A DNA stretch of 64,000 bases, taken from Phalacrocorax aristotelis. Its lineage: Eukaryota > Chordata > Aves > Suliformes > Phalacrocoracidae. The number at the start of each line of letters is the position of its first letter. The first letter of the stretch is position 1. Below, one piece after another: positions 24,501 to 37,700 of the stretch. The stretch lies in the NCBI RefSeq assembly GCF_949628215.1, contig NC_134282.1, forward strand, positions 10,848,223-10,912,222, written 5' to 3'. The notes beneath the pieces were generated by a model. That model had not been told where the DNA came from, made no database searches, and was given only the letters and a program-made list of their open reading frames with translations. Both the position numbers and the translations under genes were made by a program.

Positions 24501-27500
24501 AAACCGAGAAAGCAAGTTTAGAGTGGACTGAAAATGTAAATATCATTGTTATTGACCTATCTTTTCAGCATTTTTTCCTTCCATCATTTCAATGGGCCTT
24601 TTATTTCAACTTGGATAACCTGGAGGGGAAGGAGGAGGGGAGTCTGGTAGTGGAAGTTCTTCATACATACATGGGCATTTGCAGAATGGATCTAAACTGT
24701 AAACAGTAAGGTTTAAGGGTTTCATACCTGTAGTTTTGAGATATCTTCACAGTAATCTTTATCAGATGGAGATCCCACTGACATTATGGAAGTTACCCAT
24801 GGGCTGATCAACCCAAAATGATTACAGGAGTTTATCTATACAAGAAAGAAACAAGTTGCAATAAAAGAAATATTTCTGGTAGTGACACTTCCATGTCAAA
24901 CCCACGAGAAGTGAAGAAAATTTTACTCTCAAATAGCATAATTTAGAACAGCAGCTACTCTTTCTTTTGGTTCATACAGTTTAGTAACAAATAAACTGGA
25001 AACCTCTAATTCTGTATTTCAGATTTCCCATTCAGAATCCTTTCAAATTCATCATTCACACATTTTTCTCATTTAGTCAGCTTTGTAAAATTGCCAACAC
25101 TCCACCTGACAAATGCTCATTGTTTCTTTTTTAGCCCGTATCTCTGTCCAGAGCTAAGATTCCTGTTGGAAGTACATTTGCAAAGGTCCCCGAAGTGTAG
25201 GGCACCCCAGAGCCAGCAATACCTATTTGGTAACTGCACACTACCTTATTTACTTTCAGTCTTGCTTCTTTTAAGAGATAGACTGTCCAAAATTCAAATA
25301 CTAAGGATACTAGTATTTGGATAGATTTTGGAGGGACAATGCAGTCATAAAATGTCCTCTGAGTGGTATGCTTACCAGATCCTCTGCTGTTTTCAATGGC
25401 TTAGTCTCAGGAATTTGCTTGTTTGATATTCTCCAAACATACTGAGAAGTAACCCTCAATAAAAGCTCCTGAAGTATTTCTTCCTGAGAGCACACTACCA
25501 GAAGAGCTTCCCAGAAATCCACCAAGAGCTGAGGAATAGTGTTTTCACTGTTACTACACAACATCTAAGAACAAAAACGTTAGAAGACAGCAAGTTACCA
25601 CAGACTATGGTAGTTATTAGTAGCAGAACTTAGAACAGACAGAAGGAACGGTTTTTCACTTTTACTAGAAGCAGGTTCCTTTTTTTGTCTTGATGTATTT
25701 CTAATGGTGTGATTCTACATAATACAGTGCTAGGCAAAGTAAAAAAGTTCATGGAATGATTTCAAGGTAATAAATTCTAAACAATAGATTTGGTTTCTTC
25801 TTCAAGATTTACTCCACTGCCAGAAACGTCAGCAAGTACTTACAGACTGCTAATTTGGAGGATCTTTTTTATGAGCCAATAGCCAAGCCGGTGCCTTTGA
25901 AAGAAGGATCTAAAGGCCATGATAAGAGATGCTGTGTAGCTCATTTGGGTATAATGGTAGGACCCACGGGAGAGATACTTTACGGCCTGGTGTGTCAGTG
26001 AATAGGACTTTTACTTGGTTTCCAACCGGCTTAAACAACAACACTTGGTCTAATTTGAGTTTCATGACTCGGTATTTCTGATACAGGTCTTTCATGGTAA
26101 TAGACATAAGACTGTGACATACCTACATTGAAGAATACATGGTTTTAATCCAAACAATGTTATTCATTGTAGAGGAAAATAAAAAGGTTTGTCTATTACC
26201 AATCTAAATAAAGAAAACTTCAATAACACCAGTAAAACTATTCTATTTATCTTCTCATAAAACTGCAGAGACCCACTCTTTCTTCCGAAATTTATACAGA
26301 ACATCAGAACATTATATACCTTTGTATTTAAGTCTGATTCTTTGGCAGTATGTTTCAATCCTAATGATTTCTTCAAAAGGAGCATATGGAAGGGGTTTAT
26401 CTATGTTCTGTTAAATTTCAGTAGCCTTAGGAAGCCCGATTACTAGGAAGCCTTTGAAAGACCTCTGAGATCAGGGTATTCTCCATCCAAATGACAGGGT
26501 CAAAACAAAGAACTTAATGGAGTTTTTTTGTTTGCTTGATTTAACCAGTGTTTCTTTCCAGAAGGTCCAGTTTCTGACTCTGTAGCGATTGTCATGACTG
26601 GAATACATACAACCCGCAACTCCCTCTTTCTGAAGAAATGCTGAAATGTGAGTGAAGGAGCAACCGAGGCTTTGCTTACCCTTAACAACATCACTATGAG
26701 AAAAATAGAAGCAAAAAATGATCACAGGCCAACCTTGAAAAAGGTATCTGCTTCTTCCAGTTCCATTTTACTGTTCTCATGTAAAGCCACAGTGGCAGCC
26801 ACCAGTAAACCAGGCTGCATCTCCTTCAGGTGAACAGCAAACTCAGTTGGAATAACACCTCCTTCCTTATGCTGCCTCAAGAGTTTTGGTTGCCCAATGA
26901 AGCCACAAGCCAGTACTGCCTACAAACATAACCAGATATAAATCAGGTAAAGAATTCAATCCACATATGATTCAATTCAGCAAACTCTGTATTTCCTCAG
27001 GCAGTGAAGTTTAGACAGATAAAATGGAGGAAAGTCAAGGTAAGGATATAAACCCTTTCTACAATTTATAGTTCTCCAGAGACTGAGCTCCAAACCGTGT
27101 GCTGGAGCAGTGACTCCTGAGCAACAGGACATGAGTAATGTGCTGTTCAAATCTGGAGTTACTGTGCCTATAAGAAAGATAGATTTCACTACGAAATCCA
27201 AGACATTCAATATACATGGCGTTTTGAAAAATCACTGCCTGAAATTTCAATCAACTACTTTGCTAAATTTCAGGAGACTACTTTGCTAAAGCATGACTTT
27301 TAGTTTGAAAATACCCTGAAACAATGATCAAAATGTGTAGCACTATGTGCAAGAGTAAGTTGTTTCTGGATATCTGAGTGCTTTTGAAGGTAAGCATGAC
27401 AAAGGACTATTTCCACTTTAAAGACAGTGGAGAAATGATGCCTAAGCAGATTAAATGAATTGCACAGGAAATATAAGGCATTATATTCCCTTATATATAC

Positions 27501-28742
27501 CAAGGAGGAAAATTCAGATTTCATCCTGCTATGCATACGATCTATCTTTCCTTTCTTTATCTTTCTGAAAGTGTTATTTCTTCTACTTCCCAACAAAATG
27601 CTTTTCAAAGGTGAGGTGCAATAGAACATTTTTAATAGATCAGATTAACAAGAAAAAAAACCCCAAAACCCAACACCCAAACCCCAGACACCTTGTTCTC
27701 TAAATAATACCCATGCAGTGGAATGTGTATGTTTGCTCACAAAATGGCAATTTCACTTCATCATGGTGCAAATGGTCAGAAAGCAGGTGGTGCTGAAAAT
27801 CATTGTTGAAACAGCTCTCCACAGTTCCTGCCTTGCAGTTCAAAAACTGCTAATTTTGAAAGCTCTCCAGGACTTCTACCAAAGCATGGTATCTAACTTT
27901 GGAACAGCTATCAGTTTATTTTAAAAGTTTTTAGACCTTCAATAACTCACTCTCAGAAAGAATCTGTATTTTAAGCTCTGTCACCTTTGAATATTCAACA
28001 CTCCTGATCGACCTTAACAAGAAGTAATTTACAGACTGGTCTCAATCTAAAACCACATGTGAACATCTACGGCAGAGACTGCTTCATTAACTCTTTTCCC
28101 TCATTGATGTGGAATTCTTACTTTGGTAGCACTGAAGTAGGTTCTGATCTTATCTTAGTAAGGGTTAAGTGCTTTGATACATACTGGTGAAGAGCACAGG
28201 CTCTGAAGAGCTTGTTAAACCCCAGTAAACAGCATTTAATTTATCAAGAATTAACAGCTTCAAAACTTTTGCTTATTTGGCAAGGCTTTGCCAAGACAAG
28301 ACTACCCTACCTGCAGGGTAAACAGTATGGTCCCAGTGTATGCCAGCCCTCGATTCTACTGTTATTGCACACATTCAGTGGAGCCTTTACAGCATATCAG
28401 GAGGAAGAGGAGTGACTGAAAGTTATTTTACTGTAAAATACGACTACAAGCCACACCTACTGACTTGGGCTTCGCAAAACGTGAATAGCTCATGCTTTCA
28501 GCATACTTCACCTCCTTATAGGAGTCCATCTCATGTTCATACATCGCCAGGTCTCCCATTTTCAGAGCCATGAAAGCCTTAGTAAGTGTCAGGACCACTG
28601 ATGGCATAATCTTTTCTACCTTCTGAAGATACTTCACAGCTGTCGAAGGACATACGTTTCTCATGCAGGGGCTGCAGAGGATATGAGGCAGCTGCAGAGG
28701 GTCAGCAAGATAGAATATTTGGAGAACTCTATTTGCTGATTC
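21520..28742 (-). CDS. HPS3: HPS3 exons 11-17, C-terminal region
   Basis: Exons 28512-28742, 26734-26919, 25376-25564, 24728-24835, 24158-24364, 22728-22818 and 21520-21647. Diagnostic blocks: [104 protein letters not shown]. Stop codon TAA is at 21520-21522. The last exons were too short to show as long ORFs and were found by homology and splice sites. Confidence 0.93.
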
Positions 28743-31700
28743 CTGTTAAAATAAAAGCCATTTGACAGTGTAGACCTTTCCAGATATACAGTCTTCCATT
28801 GCATAAGAAAGTATTGTGGGGTTTTTGTGGTTTGTTTTTTGTTTGTTTGTTTTTATAAAACAGGCAAGTACAGCTTAGCTATGAAATCACAGTGCCTTTC
28901 CTGACTCTTTCCTCCCTACCCATAAAATTAAAGGATCTCTAAATGGCAGTGATTCAACCCATATTCTGGGTTGCTAAGAGAACATCCACCACCACAGTGA
29001 ATTGGTTTTACCAACCTGTACAATCTGGCAGTGTTCAAAATAACAGTTTGTTTCATTACAGAGATGGGAGATGAAAGAAAGTTGAGGCAGAGCTTTCCTA
29101 AAACGGAAGCGTCTCTGTGTGCAAGTGGGAACCAGATCATTAGCAACATGCATCATGATAACCAAACCCATAACATGTTGCTTGAAAGCAGCCCAAAGCA
29201 CCACAGGTGCTGCTTACTATTTTGTCAACAAAAATGGGGAAAATAAAAACCATGTGAAAAAGAACAACCTACGTATTTAATCTAAATACACAGCTCAGCA
29301 TTTTCAAAGGGAATATAATTAAAATTCGATATACAGTTCTTAAAATCAGAACCAAATCAATAGGTTAAGAAAAAAAAAAACCACACTTGTTTTTACCTTA
29401 CTTAACTCTTCTTTTAAGTCTTCATTAAGAGAGTGAGTTAAGTAAAATATAAATCCTCTCTCATATTTCTGTATTTCATCACCTTCTGAAACGAGTCTCT
29501 CTAAAACTTCAGCCATGGATAAACCTGACATTCTGTAGTATGGCAAAGCAAGGTGGTAATCCTTTGTGTCAAACCTGAAGGCAAAAGAGAGGAAAGAAAA
29601 AAGTAACAAAACAACTAAGGGCAACGCTTTTGCCATCACTGTTTGTAAGAACTAAAATAATATATCAAACAAAGTTGCAGACACACAATTATCTGCAAAT
29701 ATAGAGCTCATATTCAACATAATGCTGTATTCTGTGTTCAATGACAACAAAGACACCAGATACTGAAGAGATTACTAGATTAAGCTGTTTTCACAGAATG
29801 TAAAGATTTATATTATACTAACGTAAAACAGCGAAGAATGATGGATTTTCATTTTAAGGTTACATTATTGGAAAAAAAAAGCTCACCTATATCACGTTGA
29901 CATCTAAAACATACCTGCTGTAGCAGTCTCCTAAGAAGGCACAACTTTCCCTGAATGCTCTTAGAAGTTCTTCTTTCTCATCTGATTTAAGGAAACTAGG
30001 GTCCATTATAGCTGCTCTGACCAGCAAGTGAGCCTCACTTAGAAGATGAATGCAACTCTCAGTTTTCACATTTTCATAAGTTTTACTATACTCTACCTAG
30101 AACAGACACAGGGTATACTTAGGCTGCTGGCAAAAATTAAGAATTAGGATTATGGGCTATTAATGAGAACTACATTACATTATATTCTGCAATGACATGC
30201 ATCAGAGTTTAATTGACAGTACTTATTTTTAGTCACTGAACAACAAAAGCAGGAGTTGGGCAATACCATTTCTCTGTAAAGCTGAATGGTTGAAACAGTG
30301 TTTATAATGTATAAATTCCAACCAGGCTCTGACTCAGAATTTGTTCTGGATTTGATGCTGTCAGCCTTTCTGGAACTAGAGAGAAGGAAAAGAGTTTAGT
30401 TGTCAGTGTCCAAATAAACACTATGCAGCCAAAAAAACCCGACTCACTTGATAATTTAAATGCATAAATATGTATGTTTGCAGGCTAGTAAATGCTTGAG
30501 AGTTAAGCTGTGAATTTAAGTCATAATGGCTAATACAAAAATGGGGATAGGAATGTTCATACACCAGGAACATACATCTTCTTCCAGGCTTAACACCAGG
30601 CAGTCTCAGATACTCACAGGAAGTAATACAAATTAGCTAAGATGTTTACTTACTTTCTGTAAGGACTTACTGCACATTAGCCCCTGCAGTTCTATTAAAG
30701 TATTTGCCAAGACATGGCATAAAAAAAAATATTTGAATGCTTTTAGTCTAACACATTGGCTAAGTCTGTAATGCCCTACAGTTTTTGTTGGGATTTTGTT
30801 GTTGTTTTAACTGTTTTGGGATATTTATATCTTTATTTTCAAACGATGGTGTTAAGTAGACTAGTATTTGTTCAACTCAGGTTTTTTACAGAAGGCAAAA
30901 AGCATATCTTCCTCAAACGCCAACTATAATCTTTGAAACACCACAACTAGCAGAGGAAACTGTGCTTTGCACACAGAAAACTACAGCATTTTGAATTACC
31001 ATTTCCCTTAATGGGCTTATCCTCATCTTCTCCTGAATGTCTGTTCTAGGCTTTAAGAAATATTGGTTCAAGTAACTCTTCAATCAGCTACAGCTGTCCC
31101 ATTTTTGTTAGTGAACTTGAACTGACTTTAATGAATGTGATTTCTGAATAGCTGTTTTAGAATAGCTGTTTAGCTGTTGTATGAAAAGCCCTCAAAAAAG
31201 AATGGGAATAGCAGTTCTCACAGAAATAGGTACAAAGTCACAAACGCCTCAGGCTACATACATGCTACAAGAGTATCTTGGGCAAAAGTCTGATCCTTCT
31301 TTTGTCATGGATTACTATAGTGATGTTCGTAACTTCTCTTCGAAAGAACCCTTAGCCAAATGTAAGACATTTTTCTTTGTGCTGCCACACAATTTTTTAG
31401 CCTGTAGCTTCAGTACTCCTACGTATTTTTGTTTCTCAAGATAAATATTTTTTCTTCTCAGTAGCAGATATGTTCTGAGTAATGTTATTTTAACATTACT
31501 TGTGAAAGTTAAGGTTTTTTACAGTCTTGAGTAGCTTATTTTGTCGATTTTAAGCATTTGTGACCCTACCCTCATTTCTTCTGCATCAGTTAATACAGCA
31601 GAATTGAAAAAAATAAATGTTTTATCTCTGTTCTCATGCACTAACTAGGGAATTATTTCCAAAGAGGTTTTCCACAGAGGAACCTCTCTTCAACTGTAAC

Positions 31701-34700
31701 ACCCACAAATTTGGCACTGTATAGAGAGCTATAAATACCATTTCCCCAAAAGACAAACCCTTACAGCATCCTTCTTGCAGGCTTTCTTCTTTCAGTAATA
31801 TCTTCCGTGTCTGCCTTAGTCAAAAGAATTATATGGTTTTTGAAATGACAGATAGCTCTTGGTCCTATAAAAAGCTGCATTCTTAATGTACAGACATCCA
31901 GTGCAACAGGCGGACAAGCCTATAAAGGAAAGTAATTGTTTTGTAATTTCAGTTAGCATGTACTTCGAGTCTTTAAATAAAAAAAAAGTAACCTTTGTCC
32001 AATTTGTCCAATGATCTGACACTAAAAACATTCACCGGCTTTCCTAACTTTGAGTGCTTCACCTAAGCAAGAATAGAAATACTCATAAAACTATGACATA
32101 AATAATTTAAAAATGAATAAAAAAATATAATCATTTCACTCTTCAAAGCAACTACACAGTTTTAGCTGTGTGTCTTAAAATAACTGTGCCTGAGGGAGAT
32201 GCCTAACATGGAAAACTTTAACCCAAGTAGTTTGAATTTGGCCAAGTTGTAAAAGATTGCCTGACATGGTTATAAAAGTTTGATTTTAGTTGCTTATAAA
32301 AAGCAATTATAGATAGAAGAATGGTATTTGCTTGCCTATTGTTACGTTACATACCCAGCATTATATCCCTGCTTTGTTCAATAAGCACCTTTCAGGTAAA
32401 ACTTACCCTATTGTCTATAGTGATATAAAAATGGAAAAATGCAACCTCATTTTCCCAGAAATATTCTAAATTTACACCTTTAAGAAGATAAAATACCATA
32501 TTTACAAATTAACATACACAGTGAAGCAAGGCAACACAGCATCATATGTGTACCCTGCTTTTTGAGGAAACTTCAGAATTTCTTGTAAAGGGCTGCAGTG
32601 GCGACCAGGAAGATCTAAACTGACCTGGGCTAGTCAGAACCAGAACCAGCCAGCTCTGAAACCGATGTAAAAAACAGCAGGAAAATACAACAAATAGCAA
32701 TAATAACCATCATCATCATCACCACACTTCAAACTCCACACTGGGGCAGGAACGCCCCTGTGGGAACGTAGCCTGTGGGCAACCCACACTAGAGCAGGGG
32801 CACCCCAGAGGGACTGCAGCCCATGGACGACCCACACCAGGGCAGGGACACCCGAGAGGTAACATGGCCCATGGACGACTCGTACCAGGGCAGGGATGCC
32901 CCTGAGGGACTGCAGCCCATGGAGGACCCATGCCAGAGTGGATCTGCTGCCTATAGAGTACAAGCTGCAGTATGAACATCCATGAGGGGCTTTAGCCAGC
33001 AGACCACCATTACGTGCACACCTCCTCAAACCTCCTGTTGAGGCAGGAGGCAGCCTGTTGCCTGACTGGAGGAACTGTGACAGATTGAATGTAACCTTCA
33101 GTGAAAACACAGAAAGCTGAGACTGGAGAAGAGACACGATAGATTGTGCCACGTGTTTGTATTCTTTATCTCAGTCGTCTATGGAGAGCAGAGGATACAT
33201 ATTTGGCTCTTGAAGATTTCATAATACTTCTACTGGCCTATGGTTTCTTTATGCCTGCTGTCTACATGCTCAAAAGAAATCCTTAAATGCTGACTTAAAA
33301 TACACTTCAGTCTATTTTTCCTGGTATTTCTATTAATGTATACCCCAATCTTTACCATTCAATAGATTTTTACTGATAAGCTATTTACAGAACAGGAAAA
33401 GTCTAGACCTCCAAGGATCAAAAACCCTCCTCCTAAAAAAAATATGCACTAAGCATCTGATAGCAGACTTGTTCAAGTGTCTTCACTCTTCTTACGAAAA
33501 CTGGTTTTTCAAGGACACCCGAGAGAGAGAAACATCAGCTGCAATAAGGCAAAACTCTGCATCCTTCATTCAGATTTATACAGGAAAGCATGGAATATAG
33601 TTTAAAATATAAGTGATTTTATAGCTTTTGGTGTTTCTGAAAACATTCTACTAATCGTCTACAATCTTAAACAGCAATAATAGATTGATTCATTGAGACA
33701 TCTGTAGACCATTAAAATACAATATGCCACAGACTGAAGTAAAATATTAATTTTGGATGTTATTTTATTGGTTCAACCAATATGAACTTATAGGATTTCA
33801 GAAGGAAACATAAGGAAACTCAGTGCCATACTACTACCCCCATTCTTTTAGCGAGATAACAAGAGGTGCACCTTCACAGTTGTATCGATATATGGATCCT
33901 CATCACGAGCTGCTGCTGCACTGCACCGCACTGTGAAACACTGCAGATTCTCACTAGAGGGAAAGAAGAAACCACAGCGATGAAGGAGAAAAATTAAGAC
34001 TTGCAAAGATCAAGTAGCCAAAACTACAGGGAATCAGGTTTTTTTGTTCACAGAAATGGGCCTTGAAGCCTAAGCAGGAGGGCATGCTGCACTATCACAT
34101 GAGCCTACGCAGAGAGTTCTAGGAGGCTATGAAGGACGACATATCGGGGAGGGGGGACGGACACACACGACACAAAAAGGCAGCAGCATAGAGAAACATA
34201 GTAATATTATCAGCAAAATCGTAAATGTAGTACCTTGTAATGACGTGCAGGAACTGTGGAGTGAGAACTGCCTGCTCTGACTTCTCCGAATATTGGTAAG
34301 TAGAAATCAGTTCTACTAACTTCCCAACAGAGTAGAGATATCCAACATGAGGTAAAGAGAAAAAGCAAAAGAGGCTCAGTAGTTCTCTCTTGCTCTCAGT
34401 TTCCTCATGTGCTGTCACAGAACTTCCTAGATGTAACAATAAGAAAGGCATTTTATATATATCATAAATCAAAACCTGGCAATTTTTTTGCAAGCCTGAT
34501 GCCTAAAAAATACTATCAAACCTGCCCAGGTTGCAGATGGGTTTTGATGGTAGCTAGTGAAGAGAAAAAGAACTATATGAAGACTAGTGTACAGGTCAGA
34601 TCAGTGCACAGGTCAAAAACTTGTATGTCATGTTGTCTCATTTGGAGGCATTTTTAACAAAAGTGTGGATGGATCATCAACTGAAGAACCTCTATAGATG

Positions 34701-37700
34701 TAACAGCATCTGAGAGTCCTGGCAGATTCATCACAACTAAGCATCCATGGCTTGAATGATCAGCCTGATCTCAGACAACTACTTGTGTGCTGGGATGAAT
34801 GCTCATCCAGAGCTGCAGCTGCAGTGCACCAAAATACAGATCCTCACTTAAGAGGAAGAAAGGCTGGGTATGGCAGAATTTATTTATAAAGCCACTGTGG
34901 CTGGTAAAGGCTGTGTCCGGATTCTACAGACCCTCTTGTCCAAGACTGTAAATCACAAGAGAACATAAGATGGCTGGAGTTAAATGGCAAGTAACTCTTT
35001 CTCGAGTCAGCTGCAATTAAAATGAGGCTTCGCTATTTAGCAGAGAAACCACCACCACTAACTGGGTGAGCAGTCAGTCAAGCTGACTGATAACACACAG
35101 CATTAAATTTTTTCCATGGGTCTGTTGGGGCTTGAGATAGTGTGTATTACTGAACCCCTAAAATCTGCACTCATCCCTTGCAGTTTTAATTAAAGCCTGG
35201 CAGAAAGGTAACCTGTATGTTAGTGATTATTAAGGTTTACCACTCTGATTTCCAGTGTCAACTAATGAGAGGCAGCCTAGTATCTTATAACACTGAGAAT
35301 AATTTTATTAATGCAAGGTAAAGAGTGACTGTTTTGTGATGTAAAATTAATTAGCAGAAAACTGATAAAAGTTCATTTAGTCTTCCTGTTCTGGTGTGGT
35401 GAACTGATATTTTAGTTCAAGACTTATGCAGAACTCGGAGATACTTAAAGACTTTTTTGTTAGTAGAAGCTCAGTTTAAATCATTGAAAAGGGAGGAAAG
35501 ACCTTAATTTAAGAACAAATCATACAGGAATCGTGTACAGAACCGAGTATACAAAGAAGCTCCTTCCTTTCCCAGGTCTCCTGTGACACAGGCCATAACG
35601 CATCCATACATATCCATATACCTGTCTGGTATACAGGAAGCAGTTGAACAGAGTGCAACTTTGTCTCTTCGCAAAACCCAAAAGGCGACTGATCAGGTGT
35701 AAAACGTCTAGGGAAAAAAATCCAGAAAAACACGGGACCTCAGTGAGAAATTATGAGCTACTTTGGACAAGTAAACACCACTAGCTACATCCATCGGGGA
35801 GGTTCAGACTTGACATTTGGAAACTTTTCTTTACCGAAGGAGTGGTCAAACACTGGAACAGGCTTCCTAGGGAGGTGGTCAATGCCCCAAGCTGTCAGTG
35901 CTTAAGAGGCATTTGGACAATGCCCTTAATAACATGCTTTAACATTGGGTCAGCCCTGAAGTGGTCAGGCAGTGGGACTAGACGATCGTTGCAGGTGCCT
36001 TCTTACTGAAATATTCTATTCTATTAAAAAATGGGCTTTCTTTAGTATCACTATTTCCTCAGTGCAAAAAAAACCCCAAACCTTATAAAAACCCTAGAAG
36101 CCAAAATACCACTATTTTTCTTTCAACAAGACATGAGCCACAGCTCATTTTGGTTTCCTGCAGTAAATTTACCCATTAAGGGGAAAATACATTTGTAATA
36201 CCTGAAAAGCAGATACCGCACTTGGAAGCACTTTGTGTCTTCGGTAGGTAACTCCGTGGATTCCAGTGTGATGGGTATCTCACATAGCTTACTTTCTTCC
36301 CCAAGCAGTTCCACTGGCTTCTGACATACGATGAACTCGTCTACTTCAAGTGGCAAAGTATGTGTTGAAGGGCCTTCATCTTTTATACCATAACAATGAA
36401 AATGCTGTATTAATTGCTCAAACCATTCAATTTAGCAGTAAGAAAATCATATGATACAACATCAATTAAATATTCAAATTACAGCTACCTAGTTAGCATT
36501 GGCTCCCTCCAAACATGAGATTTTGAGAACAGCTATGCTATGCTAGAAGAGAACAATCCTTCATTTGAGCCTCAAGAGTTGGGATATCTGAGAGTCATGA
36601 TTCCTGAAACAACAGGTAAACTATTCACTAAAAGGCAAGACCAAGGCAACCTGTGCTGCAAATGGCTGGCCATCAAAAAATGTTGTCATTTGATTGGAGA
36701 GATTTTAAGAAGGAAAGGCAGCTATGATAAAAACTTGTGTTACCTTAAACTCACTTAAGTTCTAGAAAGCAAACCCTAACAGCACTCAAAGTAATTTGAG
36801 CTTTTCTATTTTGTTTTAGTAATAAAAACAACTAACGGCAGGATGCCATGATCTGAGTTAAGGTCCATCTTCACTCAATGAAGAACATTCCAGTTTATAT
36901 TTTCCCTATCTGACATTTCTATAAGACCATCCTTTTCTGTTTTAAGTTTCTTCTAATTATAAATGAAGTATTTTCCTAAGGTTTGTTGGTGTTCATGCGA
37001 TGCTTTTGTAAAGGTGGGAATTGATTACATATGGATTAATTTCTTGCAATACAGAGATATGAAACCTACTGAGTAAATCTATTTCTGGGATTTCTAGGAT
37101 TCTAAGACAAGCCCCTGCATAAGACAAAGGACTGAAAATGGAAAATGTGCGGACACCTCGTTTATGCAGGTTCTGAGCCTACTAACACTTACGAAAGTGC
37201 ATATGCATCGCCACAGAAGCATTCTTAAATGCATAAGCCAGCATGCATGGTCCATTTCAAGGTTCACGAGATGCTTCTTCCATCTGGCCTCCCACGTGTC
37301 CCTTAGATGAGACATAGTTATTTAGGCAGTGACAGTGATGGAATAATTTTTCTGAACACAGCACACTGAACTACTGCCACTTTGATTTGGCCCATGGTGG
37401 CACCCCAAAACAGGGACCTAATTCTATGTCTGTAGAGGCTGCACTATCCTGAAAGCATCTGCAGAATGATGGCATATTTGTTTTAACTGCTGCCTCCAGC
37501 TGCAGGTGGTACAACTCTTCATGCATTAGAATATTCAGCTGACAGTCCTAAGGTGACCTGGAAGTATTTTCTGAAGGGCAATGACCTTGTTTGAGCCTAC
37601 TTTGAAAATAACAGGAATCAGTTAGCACTCTTGGAAATAATAAAATAAAAAATCTGTACTTACCTCCACTCACGGGCTTTTCTAGTGTACTAACTCTGTG

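Noticed and set aside
32634-33152. 172-codon minus-strand ORF as a novel repeat protein
   Set aside because: Its repeats are explained by the 48-bp minisatellite inside an interspersed repeat; no gene structure around it.
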